A DNA stretch of 64,000 nucleotides from the NCBI GenBank assembly GCA_033239005.1, contig BSQZ01000060.1:3419001-3483000 (forward strand). The letters run 5' to 3'. Below the pieces are notes generated by a model that worked only from the letters and a program-made list of their open reading frames with translations, did no database searches and was not told the origin of the DNA. Source of the stretch: Lamellibrachia satsuma. Taxonomy: Eukaryota > Annelida > Polychaeta > Sabellida > Siboglinidae. Shown in pieces: positions 24,606 to 37,300 of the stretch (its first letter is position 1; the number at the start of each line of letters is the position of its first letter). Both the position numbers and the translations under genes were made by a program.

Positions 24606-24929
24606 TCAGGAAAACTGTTATGTTGGAACTTAACCAATGACATGTTAAATCAATGGTCACCTGACTGATGAATTGGTCAATAAATGTAATGGATGAGAAA
24701 ACCCTATGGACAACTAGCTTAATAATCCAACATTACAATAATCAATCTATTCATCAATGAGTTGTTCAAAAAAAGTTATTCATCAACGTATTAAACCAAC
24801 CAACCAGCCAGCCCATGAAATTACCCATTCTGTTGGTGAATGAATGTATCAGAACCTCTGTTAGTAGTTAGCTATAACTGTTCACAAACCAGTGCTTCTC
24901 TCTTCAAAGTTTCCTTTACACAAGTTGTG
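24606..24929. other. no gene seen
   Basis: AT-rich, with short caatcaat/catcaa repeats. The plus frame at 24840 is antisense to the LINE. Confidence 0.4.
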
Positions 24930-25572
24930 CAGCTTTATTCTGACATCTGTCTAAAAATGTGCTGTATTATGAGGGATATCTCTTTAGCAGTTTTCTTTAG
25001 CATTTTTGCAGGAATGTTGTATGGCCCTGGTGCCTTGTTGGAGTTTAGAACTACAAGCTGTTTTACGATGCCGCTTAGTCCGATTTCCAGGATTTGAATT
25101 GAGGGAGACGGCGATGGGCCTACTGTTGGGATAGGAAGTTGTTCATTTGTAAAAACTGATTTGAAGTGGTCGTTGAGAGCATTTTCCCAATGTTTTTTCT
25201 CTCTATTTCCCTTTTTCTCTGTAGTCTAATAATGCTTCTTGTGGTTCAGTGTAGGTGTTGTTTAAATTTTGTCATGGGGCTAGCGATGGATTCTCCTATC
25301 AGGTTAGTGTAGTGTTTATGAAAGAAGTCCCAATTTGAGTTTACATCTTGTTCATCTGGTTTTCGAATAAAGTACTGCTGAGCCAGTTGGGTGCATTTTG
25401 CTTCAAGCGATTCCCAGTTTGCAGATCTGTAGTATACTTTGTGTAGTGGTTTGTTTTTTCTGAGAATGGCTTCACGATCGCTCATGCCGGCCACTGTGTT
25501 TATGGTGGAGATAAGGGATGGGTTTGATGTAAGTACTAGGTCTAATGGTATATGAAAATACAGTGGTGGCAA
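24930..25572 (-). mobile_element. LINE fragment, endonuclease end to RT start
   Basis: The minus strand encodes LDLVLTSNPSLIS and MSDREAILRK (end of an APE-type endonuclease), a linker with LNDHFKSVFTNEQ, and SNKAPGPYNIPAKML (start of a non-LTR reverse transcriptase), with frameshifts and stops. It is truncated at both ends and dead. It is Jockey/CR1-group-like by motif order. Confidence 0.75.
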
Positions 25573-26039
25573 TGAAGCATCTGAAGAAGGGCCTGTTTCT
25601 TAGTACAAGATGTGATAAAAACAGGGTAGGATTTCTTTGAAATTCTAAGCTAAGTGTATCTAGTTTATATTTATAACTAATACACAGTATATTTAAATTT
25701 GAATACATGCACTATTTTTAGTTGTGTTGGGTATGATTTGGGTTTCACGCATTTTAACATTTTACATCCGTTATCTTGATTTATGTTCATTGTTAAGCAA
25801 GGTAAACGCAGCTGATTGAGTAAATTTGGAACGTGATCTCTAACGTTATAACACGATTATATTCTGATTTTGACACTGTTGCATAAGATTGGGGTGTAAA
25901 GAGCCTTTAGAAATGGTGACAATATATATATAGATGTCGGAGTGAAGAAAAGGTAAGGACTACACTTGACGTATGCCCACCGTATCAATAACAGTTAAAT
26001 AATAAAACAAAGTACGTTTAGACTAAAGCCTTGCCTTAA

Positions 26040-26180
26040 CACAATCAGTAGACAACTTTCCATTAATTTATCATTCTCTGTGAGAACAAGTTCTTTCTCA
26101 TGTCCAACCTACACTGTTCCTTTACTAATGCTATTGTGTGCCCTATAGTTCTACTACCTTTTTAAGTACGAAGAACACCC
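26040..26180 (-). mobile_element. CR1 3' fragment
   Basis: About 75-80% similar by eye to the end of the CR1 at 35530-35680 (for example cagtgtaggttggacatgag). Confidence 0.75.
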
Positions 26181-26299
26181 AAGCCAATAAGGATGCTGTC
26201 ACTAACACTGAGATAACGCTTTGACTAGAAATGTATCTCTCCCAGTTGAAAAAATTATTTGTGTGCAGCATTTTGACTCAACAAACCAGACCAGGACTA

Positions 26300-26593
26300 T
26301 GATAGTGGATATGAGAGGGAATATGACAAAACAGTCACTAACCTGTCACTATGAGACAGGAAATGACAAGACATACACTAATCTGTTACTATGAGATAGG
26401 AAATGACATGACATGAGAGACATAAACTTGTCACTATGAGACAGGAGATGACAAGAAAGACACTAACCTGTCACTATGAGACAGGAGATGACAAGACAGG
26501 CATTAATATGTCACCATGAGACAGGAGATGACAAAACAAATAATAACATGTCACTATGAGGCGGGAGATGACAAGACAGACACTAACCTGTCA
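26300..26593 (-). repeat. 41-bp minisatellite, left block
   Basis: About seven units of ctaacctgtcactatgagac plus aggagatgacaagacagac. The same array resumes at 27935. Confidence 0.95.
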
Positions 26594-27934
26594 TCAGTCA
26601 TGGGTTAATTTCAATTGTTAATTTAATTAACTTAATTAATTGAATTTAATTAATTCATTTACCAGAAAAGTAAAGGCTAAATTAACTTCACCTAAAGGGG
26701 GTAATTTAATTTAATTTAACTGACAAATTCCCAATTAACTCTCAATTAAGTGATCATTTAACAGTTGGTATTACTGGATAGTTCACACCCATGTTACCCA
26801 GGCATTTCCAAAAGGCAGTGGCTATTCCAGTCATTAGCCTGACAGAGATAAGGTGAATGGGCGGGAGAACATCACAGAGAATTAATACTCACTGTACCAA
26901 CTGGTAGCTGGTCATTTAGGCACATGTGAATTGGAGGGAAGGCCTAGACAATAGAATGTCCTCTTTTAGTGTGATAAGTTGATGACAAATGATGGCTTCT
27001 GCAAATCTGTCTAAAGTAAACATATTTGGCTGGTAACCTGTAGCCAAATGGACCTGTGCATTAGACTATGTATCTATATTTTATCAGTATGTCTGCAAGG
27101 GTACATATCACATGTAGAGAAAAGTAAAATAGCTTCAGTTTGAGATCTTTTTACAGTGCCAACTGGAATCAAAAGCAAGCCAGTTCAAGTGATACATAAA
27201 AAACTGTGTATAAATATTTAAATCCTAGTGTATAAAGGGGAAACGTAATGATTTAGCATGATGATGAAAATTATGTATGTAGTTACCCGGTTGTGTTAAT
27301 TTGGTGTTGGAATACTGGTGGAAACTCCACACCCTGCAAATCTTCAGCCACAACTTTACATTCCTTTCAGAAAAGAACATTAATTTTAACAAGCATCTAC
27401 AACTTTTAAAATATGATAAAATACCCCACAAATGTCTTGGTATATAAATATTGTATAAGCACATCTTTTTCCATCAAAGTTACAAAACATATTTCTTTTA
27501 TAAGTCAACGCAATGTTCACATTTGTTTGATTATAATAACACTGTTCCTAAGATGCAATTAGTAAAGTAATTTCATTAATATATATGTGAACACTGTACT
27601 ATCGTGACCGTAGCGTTTACGAACATACTTGTGATTTAGAACTGCTATAAAATGTGTAAATAACAATTAGCATATTACTATTTCAATAATGACTTGTATC
27701 AAGTGCTTATACTTACAAAAAACAGTGACATATGATGTAATCTGCATTTCTACCAAAACATACTTTAATTGTTAATTGAATTAAATATAATTGTTAATTT
27801 AATTGAAGAATTTGGGCGGTTAATTTAATTTAATTGACCTGATAAATGTGTGAGGTTAATTTAATTTAATCGGAACATTTCTGAGTTAACTGTAATTTTA
27901 TTTATTAACTTTTCATGTTAACTGCCCCATGCAT
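26594..27934. mobile_element. 1.34-kb AATTAA-ended insert R5
   Basis: It interrupts the 41-bp array and is flanked on both sides by acctgtca (26586-26593 and 27935-27942). The ends are imperfect inverted repeats (tcatgggttaa against catggggcagttaa). Both ends are rich in gttaatttaatt, and the right end is shared with 19922-20070. No transposase was seen, so it may be a non-autonomous hAT-type element. The flanking 8-mer also occurs in the array itself, which weakens it as a target-site duplication. Confidence 0.5.
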
Positions 27935-28190
27935 ACCTGTCACTGAGACAGGAGATGACAAGAGAGTCACTAACCTGTCACTACGAGACAGGAAATGACA
28001 AGACATACATAAACCTGTCACTATGAGAGAGGAGATAACAAGACAGACACTAATCTGTCACTATCAGATAGGAGATGACATGACATGACAGACATAAACC
28101 TGTCAATATGAGACAGGAGATAACAAGACAGACACTAACCTGTCATTGTGAGACAGGAGATGACAAGACAGTCACTATCCTGCACACCAG
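27935..28190 (-). repeat. 41-bp minisatellite, right block
   Basis: Continues to the donor side of the exon at 28201-28314. On the minus strand the units contain gacaggttagtgtctgtc, similar to the exon end. Confidence 0.92.
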
Positions 28191-28200
28191 CGCAGTATAC

Positions 28201-28314
28201 ATGAGTGAATGTCTTGCATGAAGTCTTCCAGCTGAGTTTTGTCAAATGGCATAGTGATGCTGAGTGGCTTGTTGACCGTCTGCTCTGGGAATTGTTCCAT
28301 CCCATCACTGTATC
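28201..28314 (-). CDS. exon, probably of the FN3-module gene
   Basis: The acceptor (actgtctccag) is followed by YSDGMEQFPEQTVNKPLSI and PFDKTQLEDFMQDIHS, with a gtatac donor. Another frame is also open here, but this one has the more protein-like composition. It does not join in phase to the exon at 28708-28847, so an exon between them may be missing. Product inferred only from strand and position. Confidence 0.4.
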
Positions 28315-31300
28315 CTGGAGACAGTCAATGACACTGCACGTTGAAAGTCTGACAGTGTCAACTACAGTGAACACAGGGATATCACGGTGTGGTGAATAAT
28401 AATTGTGTTATTTATGAAGACATCAAGCAATGCTAGTAGATTTAGACAAAATGTTATTGAAACATTGAAATACCAACATTATAAATATAAAAATCAATTT
28501 TGAACAACAACACTGCAAACTAAAACCCAAAAGTATTTATACTAAGTGACCTTATACAATCCAATCTCCCACCTGTTCTTATAGTAAAAGGAGGCTACAA
28601 GAGCAATATACTAAGTTATCTTTCACAAGCCAATCTCCCACCTGTTCTTTAAGCAGGAGTCTACAAGCGCAATAAACTAAGTGACCTTTCACAAGCCAAT
28701 CTCCCACCTGTTCCTTAAGTATCTGTCTGTTTTGTCTCTGGTTGACTCGGGGTCGACAATGAATGACTTGTCCGATGTCCCTGACAGGTACTGGGCAGTC
28801 AAGTCATCAGCTGATGGAAAACCCCCGGCCAGCATCTTGTCACTGGTCTGGGCTGCGAGAGCAAGAATCACTTTACACTTCAAGTAAGCTGTAATATCTG
28901 TGAAAGATTAACTGGGTTGCGAGTGCAAAAATCACTTTACACTTCAAGTCAGCTGTAATGTCTGTCTAAAGACTCACTGTTATGTGAGTGCAATAATTAC
29001 TTGACACTTCGAGTCAGCTGTAATGCCTATGTAAAGACTCACTGGTATGTGAGTGGAAGAATAATTTTACAATTCGAGTCAGCTGTAATGTCGGAATAAA
29101 GACAGTCTGGGCTGACGTACCAGACAATCACTTTACACTTCAAGTAAGCTGTAATATCTGTATAAACACTGACTGGGCTGCAAGTGCAATAATCAGCATG
29201 AGCCAAGAACTTATGCTATCGATGTTCTCATCCTTGGGTGGTTTATCCCAGGTGACACCGACGCCGTCCTGTCGTGACGTCTTTACTGCTGGTATGTCAG
29301 TTGTTGTGTCATCAAATGGCTCCGTGTCGTCCACTGATGTAGTCATGTTGTCTACGTTTGGTGGCTGAGTTTTGATGGTGACACCTGGAATGATGACACC
29401 AAGTCTACACAAGCAATACATATCAGTCAAAGTGTTGTAGTTTGGTCATTGTAATATTTGACAGAAATGACTTGGTCATTGTAAAAAAATCTTACATAAA
29501 TTACAAAATAACTTGACTTATCAAGCAGCTTTCTGTCAGTTAAAAAAATTATTTTCTTACCGTTTAAGACAATCAAGGCAAGGCAAGGATTAGAAAGGCA
29601 AGAAGGGCATTTGCGGCACTGAAGAATATCTGGAAGACAAACAAGATCAGCAACAGAACAAAGATCCGCCTGTTCAAGAGCAACGTCCTAAGTGTGCTAC
29701 TATATGCGGCGGAATCATGGAAAGTTACCACAAGCATATGCCAGATGCTGGAAGTTTTTCAAAACAAGTGCCTCTGGAAGATACTGCGAATCTACTGGCC
29801 GAACAAAATCTCCAACACGGATCTCCATGAAAGAACAGGTATGCAGGCCCAACTCTCTCGAGGTTAAACGCCGCAGATGGAAATAGATCGGACACGTCTG
29901 CGGAATGCCGCTGACATCCATTCCAAGAGTGGCCATGCGCTGGACCCCTGGTGGCAAGAGAGCGAGGGGGAGATCCAAGGAGATGTGGAGGAGATCAGTA
30001 GAGCAGGAGATGAAGGCTCTCAGGTGGAGTTGGGGGCAGGTGACAAAGCTTGCAACGGACAGGCAACATTGGCGTTCTTTGGTGTCGGCCTTATGTGTGA
30101 TCCCACACGAAGAGAATTAAGTATGTTAAGACAATCTGTTTTCCAGAACAAAGAACGATGCTTTGGCAGTTCATTTAGAAGTATTTCCTTGTTATAAATG
30201 ACCATTTGTCTCAAAGAATTGAGAATGGTTGTACTGGTAGGTTAATATGGAAGTATTTCACTGACAGGCAAACAGATTTTAGAGAACGGAGAAAGGATGC
30301 ACTGGCAGTTAAATGTAGTAGAATACATATTGCCTTTCTCTCGCTGTCAGTTGTGGTTGTGACTATGACTGCTCACTTAGTTCACAATAAGTCCTCTCCA
30401 GATTGGTCTTTCATCAGCAACTAAGTACCACTGCTTGGAGTCTATATCTTTTTTCTGCAGGTTTCCCTTTACTATGTCTTTGAATCTAAGTTTGGGGCGA
30501 CCTCTGTTTCTAGTACCTTCTGACAGTTGAGATTGCTGAAAAAAGCCACACTTCCATAAACAATTGGAACATATTAAAGAGTAATGACGTGAGTCTGACT
30601 TTGTGATGAGCTGGTTGTATTTAGTCCAGCACCGTTGACACACACCAACGTCACATAGTAAGTGTTTTTTCTCAAACAACAAGCTTTCTAGTGAAGTGTT
30701 GCTCACAAATGACTCGGCTCCAATGTTAAGAAATGGTTGCACATCAGTGCCACCTGGTGAGCTGCCATTAGATCACCATATTTCGACCACCTACAATAAG
30801 ATAGCCGATAGTCCTGAGAGTCAATTATAGTTTTGTGAGTTACCAAGTTATTAATAAATGAAGATATGATTTATAGCATGTGTACTGGACAGAGAAACAT
30901 AACTGGGGAAAATGAACAAACATTTTGAGAATAAATACTCAACTGTATGAATATTCTAATATTGAAAGCAATGTACATTACTGATGGTTACTATTTGTTG
31001 TGATATTCTATTATATATTGGTTACCTGATCCCAGCTTTTAACATAACAGATATTACTTTTGAATGAATCTATGAAGGCCGTTTGGTTTCAATTAAATGA
31101 AGCGCGAGAGAGAGAGAGGCACGGCAGTGTAGTGGCTAGCACATCTGTTTTACACGACAGAGTTCAAGACCAGGACCAGGCAAGGATATGTTTGGTGTAA
31201 AAACCTAGCCCTCAACATTGGGGACTGTGTATCTCTTGTGACTCGGATGATCACGTTAATGTTGGTCCCGTCTCATTTAATTGGGGACGTAAAAGAATCA

Positions 31301-34300
31301 TTGAGGACAACATGCACCCTGACAGTGACCACCCTCAATGTCAGCATATAAAAAAAGTCGGCTTGGCGATATTGTTACGTAAAAGGCTGGCTAGTTGAAT
31401 GAGGCCTCGTGACAACATAAAATTTTAGTAACCACAAAATACAGACTAGTTAGTTAACAGATCATTGCCAAGTGCTGGAAACAACAAACATATAAACCAA
31501 CATACAAACAAACACATGATACACTACCACTTCATAGTAGATGACTAGATGACAATGGACGAGTTGTCTCCCTGTAAGGTTGTGGGCTCGGACTTACTCC
31601 AGGAGAAATCAATATGGAATATCACCTGAATGACAGGTGGTGTCGTATCGATGTAGACCCCAGTTGAAGAGCGGCCAGACCCAGTGACAACCTTGACAGT
31701 CACAAAGTATGGCCAGACCCAGTGACAGCCTTGACAGTCACAAAGTACAGCTGCAGGAGACGCTCACTGCTGTTCACAGCCGTCTGCAATACCTCCAGGG
31801 CCAGGTCTGTCAAGTCAAAGTGAATGACTTGTGTCTCATCAGCCTGACAGGATGGTGTACAGAAAACTTGGCTCCTGCAGGGACAAGGTTGGCTGATCTG
31901 AAACACAGGACAGTCAGGATTTTGGTAATCAGGTCTGATCTGAAACACTAGTCAGATGAGGATAGTCAAGGCTTTGGTAATCAGGATCTAGAGTTGAACT
32001 GATCTGAAACACCATCAGTCAAATTATGAGGACAGTCTTTTGGTAATCAGGATCCAAAGAGAGAGATCATCTTTACTGTTGCATAGAGATATCTTGTTGA
32101 TGAATTGTGTAGGAATGCTGACTGAATTTATTTTAGAAACATATAGGTTTATACTTATATGTAATACAGTGTGATATATCTGAACACTTGATAAGACAGA
32201 ATTACCTTGTGGAACATGACTATGTCCTGAGAATAGGCAGTTGTTCCAATGGCTGCCTGGAATTCAACTACTGGGTGAGAGCTTCCTTGGAATGTGGCTC
32301 CAAAATGACACAGTTGAGTGGACAAGGGAGGAAACCTGCAAGTCACATCAACCAAGGTTAGACAATGCCACATCAACAGAGGTGAGGCCAATGTCGCATC
32401 AAGAGAGGTGAGACAATGCCACATCAACAGAGGTGAGACAATGTCACATCAATATATGTGAGACAATGTCACATCAATGACATCATCGATGACAGAAGGC
32501 AAAGAATGCAACAAAAGAGAGGTAAGCGGGTGAGTGGAGAGGGATTGCCAGGTGGTAAGACGGTAAAGGTTGATGATAGGAGAGAAAGGGGGCATACTAG
32601 TAGTGTGCAACAGGAAAGGAGCTTTGCTGATGTAGTATCACAGGGGAAAGCGAGGAAAGCCCGGGTATTTATGGGGGATTCCATCATTAGGAAAGTGGAT
32701 AAAATTGTAAATAGAGGAGATGACATAACAGTATGCCTACCTGGGGCAAAAGTAGAGGATATAGCAGAGAAGGCAGGACAGGTCATGGGTGGTGGCACGG
32801 GAGGTGCTGTTCTCATGCATGTGGGAACGAACAATGCAGAGAAGGAGGGAACGTCAGCCATCATTGGTAAGTACAGGAGGTTGATCAAGACACTTAAAGA
32901 GGCACAAGTTGGGCAGATCGTATTGTCGGGGATATTACCAATAATGGGAGGCAGGGGTGAGGAATATAGGAACTGTAGATGGATGGCGATCAACACACAG
33001 GTACAGAAGATATGTATGGAGGAGGGAGTAGGCTTCATAGACATGTGGTTAAACTTTGTGGGAAGAGGTGACTTTTTCATCAGAGATGGACTTCATCTGA
33101 CAGGGAAGGGCGCTGCAGTTCTTGCGTGTGAGTTTGTCAGAGTTGTCGACGACGGCACAGGTACCATAGATTATTTAAACTAGATGCGCAGGGGGAACTG
33201 ACAGAGAAAACTCAAAGGAGTACTACTACAAATACACATCCAAAGAAATGTTCACCAATAATTTCAGACAATGAACTTAAATTTGTATGCTTAAATGCCA
33301 GCAGCATAGTAAATAAAAAAATTGAGTTTGACATTATGGTAGCAGATATTGATCCTCATGTAATAAGCATCACAGAATCATGGGCAAATGAAGATATAGT
33401 AGATGCTGAGTTAGCACTGACAGGCTATGTAATGTTTAGGAAGGATAGACGAGAAAGAAGGGGAGGTGGAGTAATTTTGTATATTAAAGAATCTATCCAA
33501 GCATATGAAATTACACTGAAAAGTGAAGCAGATAGTGTGGAAGCAATTTGGTGTAACATAGTTACCAGGAACTCAACATTAACAATAGGAGTAGTTTATC
33601 GTAGTCCTAACATAGGACAAGAGGAAGATGTAAAATTACAAAAGGCGATAAGGGAGGTGAGCAAGGGAGAATGTGTTATAATGGGTGATTTTAACCATGG
33701 CCATATATAGTGGGAATCATTAGAGAGTGCTGGAGGTGACGACCATCAGTTTCTACTTCTAACACAGGATTGTTTCTTTACTCAACATGTCTTAGAACCA
33801 ACCAGAGGTGAGAAAAAACACCTGTCAAAAGAAGCTATTAGAAAAATTGCTCACAAACAGATGCTGTGGAAGGTCTATAAACACACTGGAAATGTAGAAG
33901 ACTACACCAACTACAAAGAGGCACTTAACCTAGCTACTACTGAAATTAGAAAATCTAAAAGAACCTTTGAACAAAAATTGGCAGGTAATATAAAAAATGA
34001 CAGCAAGAGTTTCTATGCTTATGTAAGGAGTAAACAGAAAGTTCGAGATAAGGTCGGACCACTGGAAAGCAACAGTGAAAACATAATTTCAGATGGGTTC
34101 CAAATGGCAGAGGTCCTGAATGAGTATTTCAGCTCAGTTTTTACCACAGAAGATATCAGCTCACTTCCAGTTCCATTAACTAAATTAGAGGGCAATAAAT
34201 CAGAACATTTAGGGCAGTTATTTGTAACTCCTGAAATGATAGCAAAGAAAATTAAGAAGATGAAAGATAATAAATCACCTGGAGTTGATGGGATACCACC

Positions 34301-37300
34301 AAAACTGCTAAAGGAAATTGTTATCAAATTAGTACACCACTTGCAAACTTATTTAACTTGTCACTAGAAGAAGGAATAGTTCCTTCAGAATGGAAAGAAG
34401 CAAACATTACGCCGCTGTTTAAGAAGGGATCGAGGAAGAAGCCAGAAAATTACAGACCAGTGAGTTTAACATCAGTTGTATGTAAATTACTCGAAACATT
34501 AATTAGAGACCACACGGTGGAATTCCTCATAAAACATAAATTAATAAATACATCTCAACATGGATTCCTAAAAGCAAGGTCATGTCTAACCAATCTCTTA
34601 TGTTTTTTAGAAGAAATTACAAAGTGGGTAGATCACGGGTCACCAGTGGATGTTGTCTACTTAGATTTTCAGAAAGCTTTCGATAAAGTGCCACATCAAA
34701 TATTGTTACTTAAACTAAAAGCCCATGGTATAGGCAATGATGCAATCAACTGGATAGAAAAGTGTCTTACACACAGAAGACAGAGAGTAATAGTAGGTGG
34801 TAAGATTTCAAACTGGAAATCTGTTTTGATTGGGGTACCACAGGGATCAGTGTTAGGCCCTATACTGTTTTTAATATATATAAATTATTTGGAGGATGAC
34901 ATATCTAGCAAAGTACTCAAATTTGCAGATGACACAAAAGTATTCAGAAAGGTTACTAATGATACAGATAAACAAAGTTTACAGGATGATCTAGAAAAAT
35001 GAGTTAAATGGTCAGAAAAATGGCAAATGTTATTCAATTTTGGGAAGTGTAAATGTATACACATAGGACATGGAAATATGGACGAGGAATATAAAATGGG
35101 GGATGCTGTACTAGGTAGAACCACACAAGAAAAGGATTTAGGAGTAACATTTAATGCTGACATGAAAGTTTCAGAGCAATGTGGGATTGCTGCTTCGAAA
35201 GGAAATCAAATTCTAGGGCTAATTAGGAGAACTATCACGTATAAGGAGAAACATCTAATTGTACCCCTGTACAAAGCAATAGTTAGACCACATTTGGAAT
35301 ATTGTATTCAAGCATGGAGGCCATATCGTAAAAAAAGACATAGATAAGCTAGAAAGAATACAACGAAGAGCAACTAAGATGATTCCAGAATTAAGAGACC
35401 TTAGTTACGAAAGTCGCTTATTACAATGTGGTTTGACAACACTAGAGACCAGGAGACTAAGAGGAGACCAAATAGAAGTGTTTAAAATAGTGAACAGTTA
35501 TGAGGATGTTGATAGGAATATGTTCTTCAAACTTAAAGAAGGCAGTAGAACCAGAGGACACAAAGCAGCATTAGTTAAGGAGCAGTGTAGGTTGGACATG
35601 AGAAAGTACTCATTCTCACAGAGGGTGATAAATGAATGGAACAAACTGCCAAATGATTGTGTTAATGCTAGTAGTGTGAATATGTTTAAAAATAGAATTG
35701 ACAGATATCTGATAAGGGCGGGCTACACATAGATGAGAAAATTGTTGGACTCTTGATAAGCCAATGGCTTCCTTGTCCACTTGCCATCTGGAACTTGTTG
35801 TTTGAGATGGCTTGTTAAATCTTGTTAAATCAATGCAGTTAGAACAATAGAAGAACATTGTCCTAATCCTGAGATTGGTACATACGTAAATGTATGGAAG
35901 CAGGCTGTTGTCTCAGGTGGATAGAAGACATTCTCCAGTGGGCCAGCCATCCGTGGTGTTTGTAGATAAAAACTGTGACACGAGTGTCGCATGAGACAGG
36001 AGCACTTGTTGTCTCTTGTCAATGTAAAACTTGAACTCCCAGTTCTTCTGCCGAGCAACACAGACGTTACACACAAGACAACAAACACTGTGTCTGACAA
36101 TGACAGAAACACAGATGTCACACACACCAACAACCATTGTGTCTGACAATGACAGCAACACAGATGTCACACACAAGACAATGACCGCTGTCTGACAATG
36201 ACAACAACACAGATGTCACACAAAAGAGAACATCCACTTTGTTCTCACAATGACAGCAACACATATGTCACACATGAAACAATAATCATTCTCTAACAAT
36301 GACAGCAACAGAAATGTCACATACAAGACAACTACCACTATGTCTGACAATGACAGCAACACATGTCACACACAACAACAACCATTGTGTCTGACATTGA
36401 CAGCAACACAGATGTCACACATAAGACAATAACCACCTTCATAGCCACTGAACTGTCACTGTCACCTCAGACTTGTCCATTTGGTAGTCAATTAACAGCT
36501 GAGTGTCCGGTCCATCACTGAGTCACTGACCACTCCAGCCACATTTCCAGACACCATCTTGATGGCACTACAACATACAATGAACAGTTATTTAACACTT
36601 GATGTCACTACAAAATACGATGAACACTTATTTAATACTTTGATGTCACTACAACATACAATGAACAGTTATTTAATACTTGATGTCACTACAAAATACC
36701 ATGAACATTTATTTAATACTTGGTGGCACTATAACAAACAATGAACACTTATTTAATACTTGATGTCACTACAATATACAATGAACACTTACTTAATACT
36801 TTGGTGGCACTACAACATACAATGAACACTTATTTAATACTTGATGTCACTACAATATACAATGAACACTTATTTAATACTTTGGTGGCACTACAACATA
36901 CAATGAACACTTATTTAATACTTGATGGCACTACAATATACAATGAACACTTATTTAATACTTAATGTCACTATAAAATACAATGAACACTTATTTAATA
37001 CTTGATGGCACTAAGATGTAAATGTACAATGAATAACTGCATTAATAAATGCAACAGTAAATCTCTCATCTAATGCTACACCAAGCAGCTGTTTAATTAA
37101 TGTTTTGCAATCATTAGACATTCTATCTACAACTGTTCTCAAATAAAGTGTATTAAACCAAAGTTGGTGGTGACAAGTTATGTTTATACTAATAAACAAT
37201 TTCTTTTTCGTAAACACCTTCCAAACAGGAACCTATTTCACTAAAGTTCTAAATGACACATGTTCCCAATCCAATTGAAATCAGATCATCATTATTTTAG

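Larger units (their letters stand above)
32476..35830 (+). mobile_element. CR1-clade LINE, copy 1 (inactive)
   Basis: Order: ORF1 SGNH esterase, APE endonuclease, reverse transcriptase, C-terminal region, then a tail with repeats of ttgttaaat. The ORF1 start is probably truncated, because the host tandem repeat reaches 32475. Disabling changes seen: TAG at 33708, loss of the distal endonuclease near 33805, a frameshift near 34330, TGA at 35000, and a frameshift in an A-run near 35335. It lies antisense in an intron of the FN3-module gene. Confidence 0.93.
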
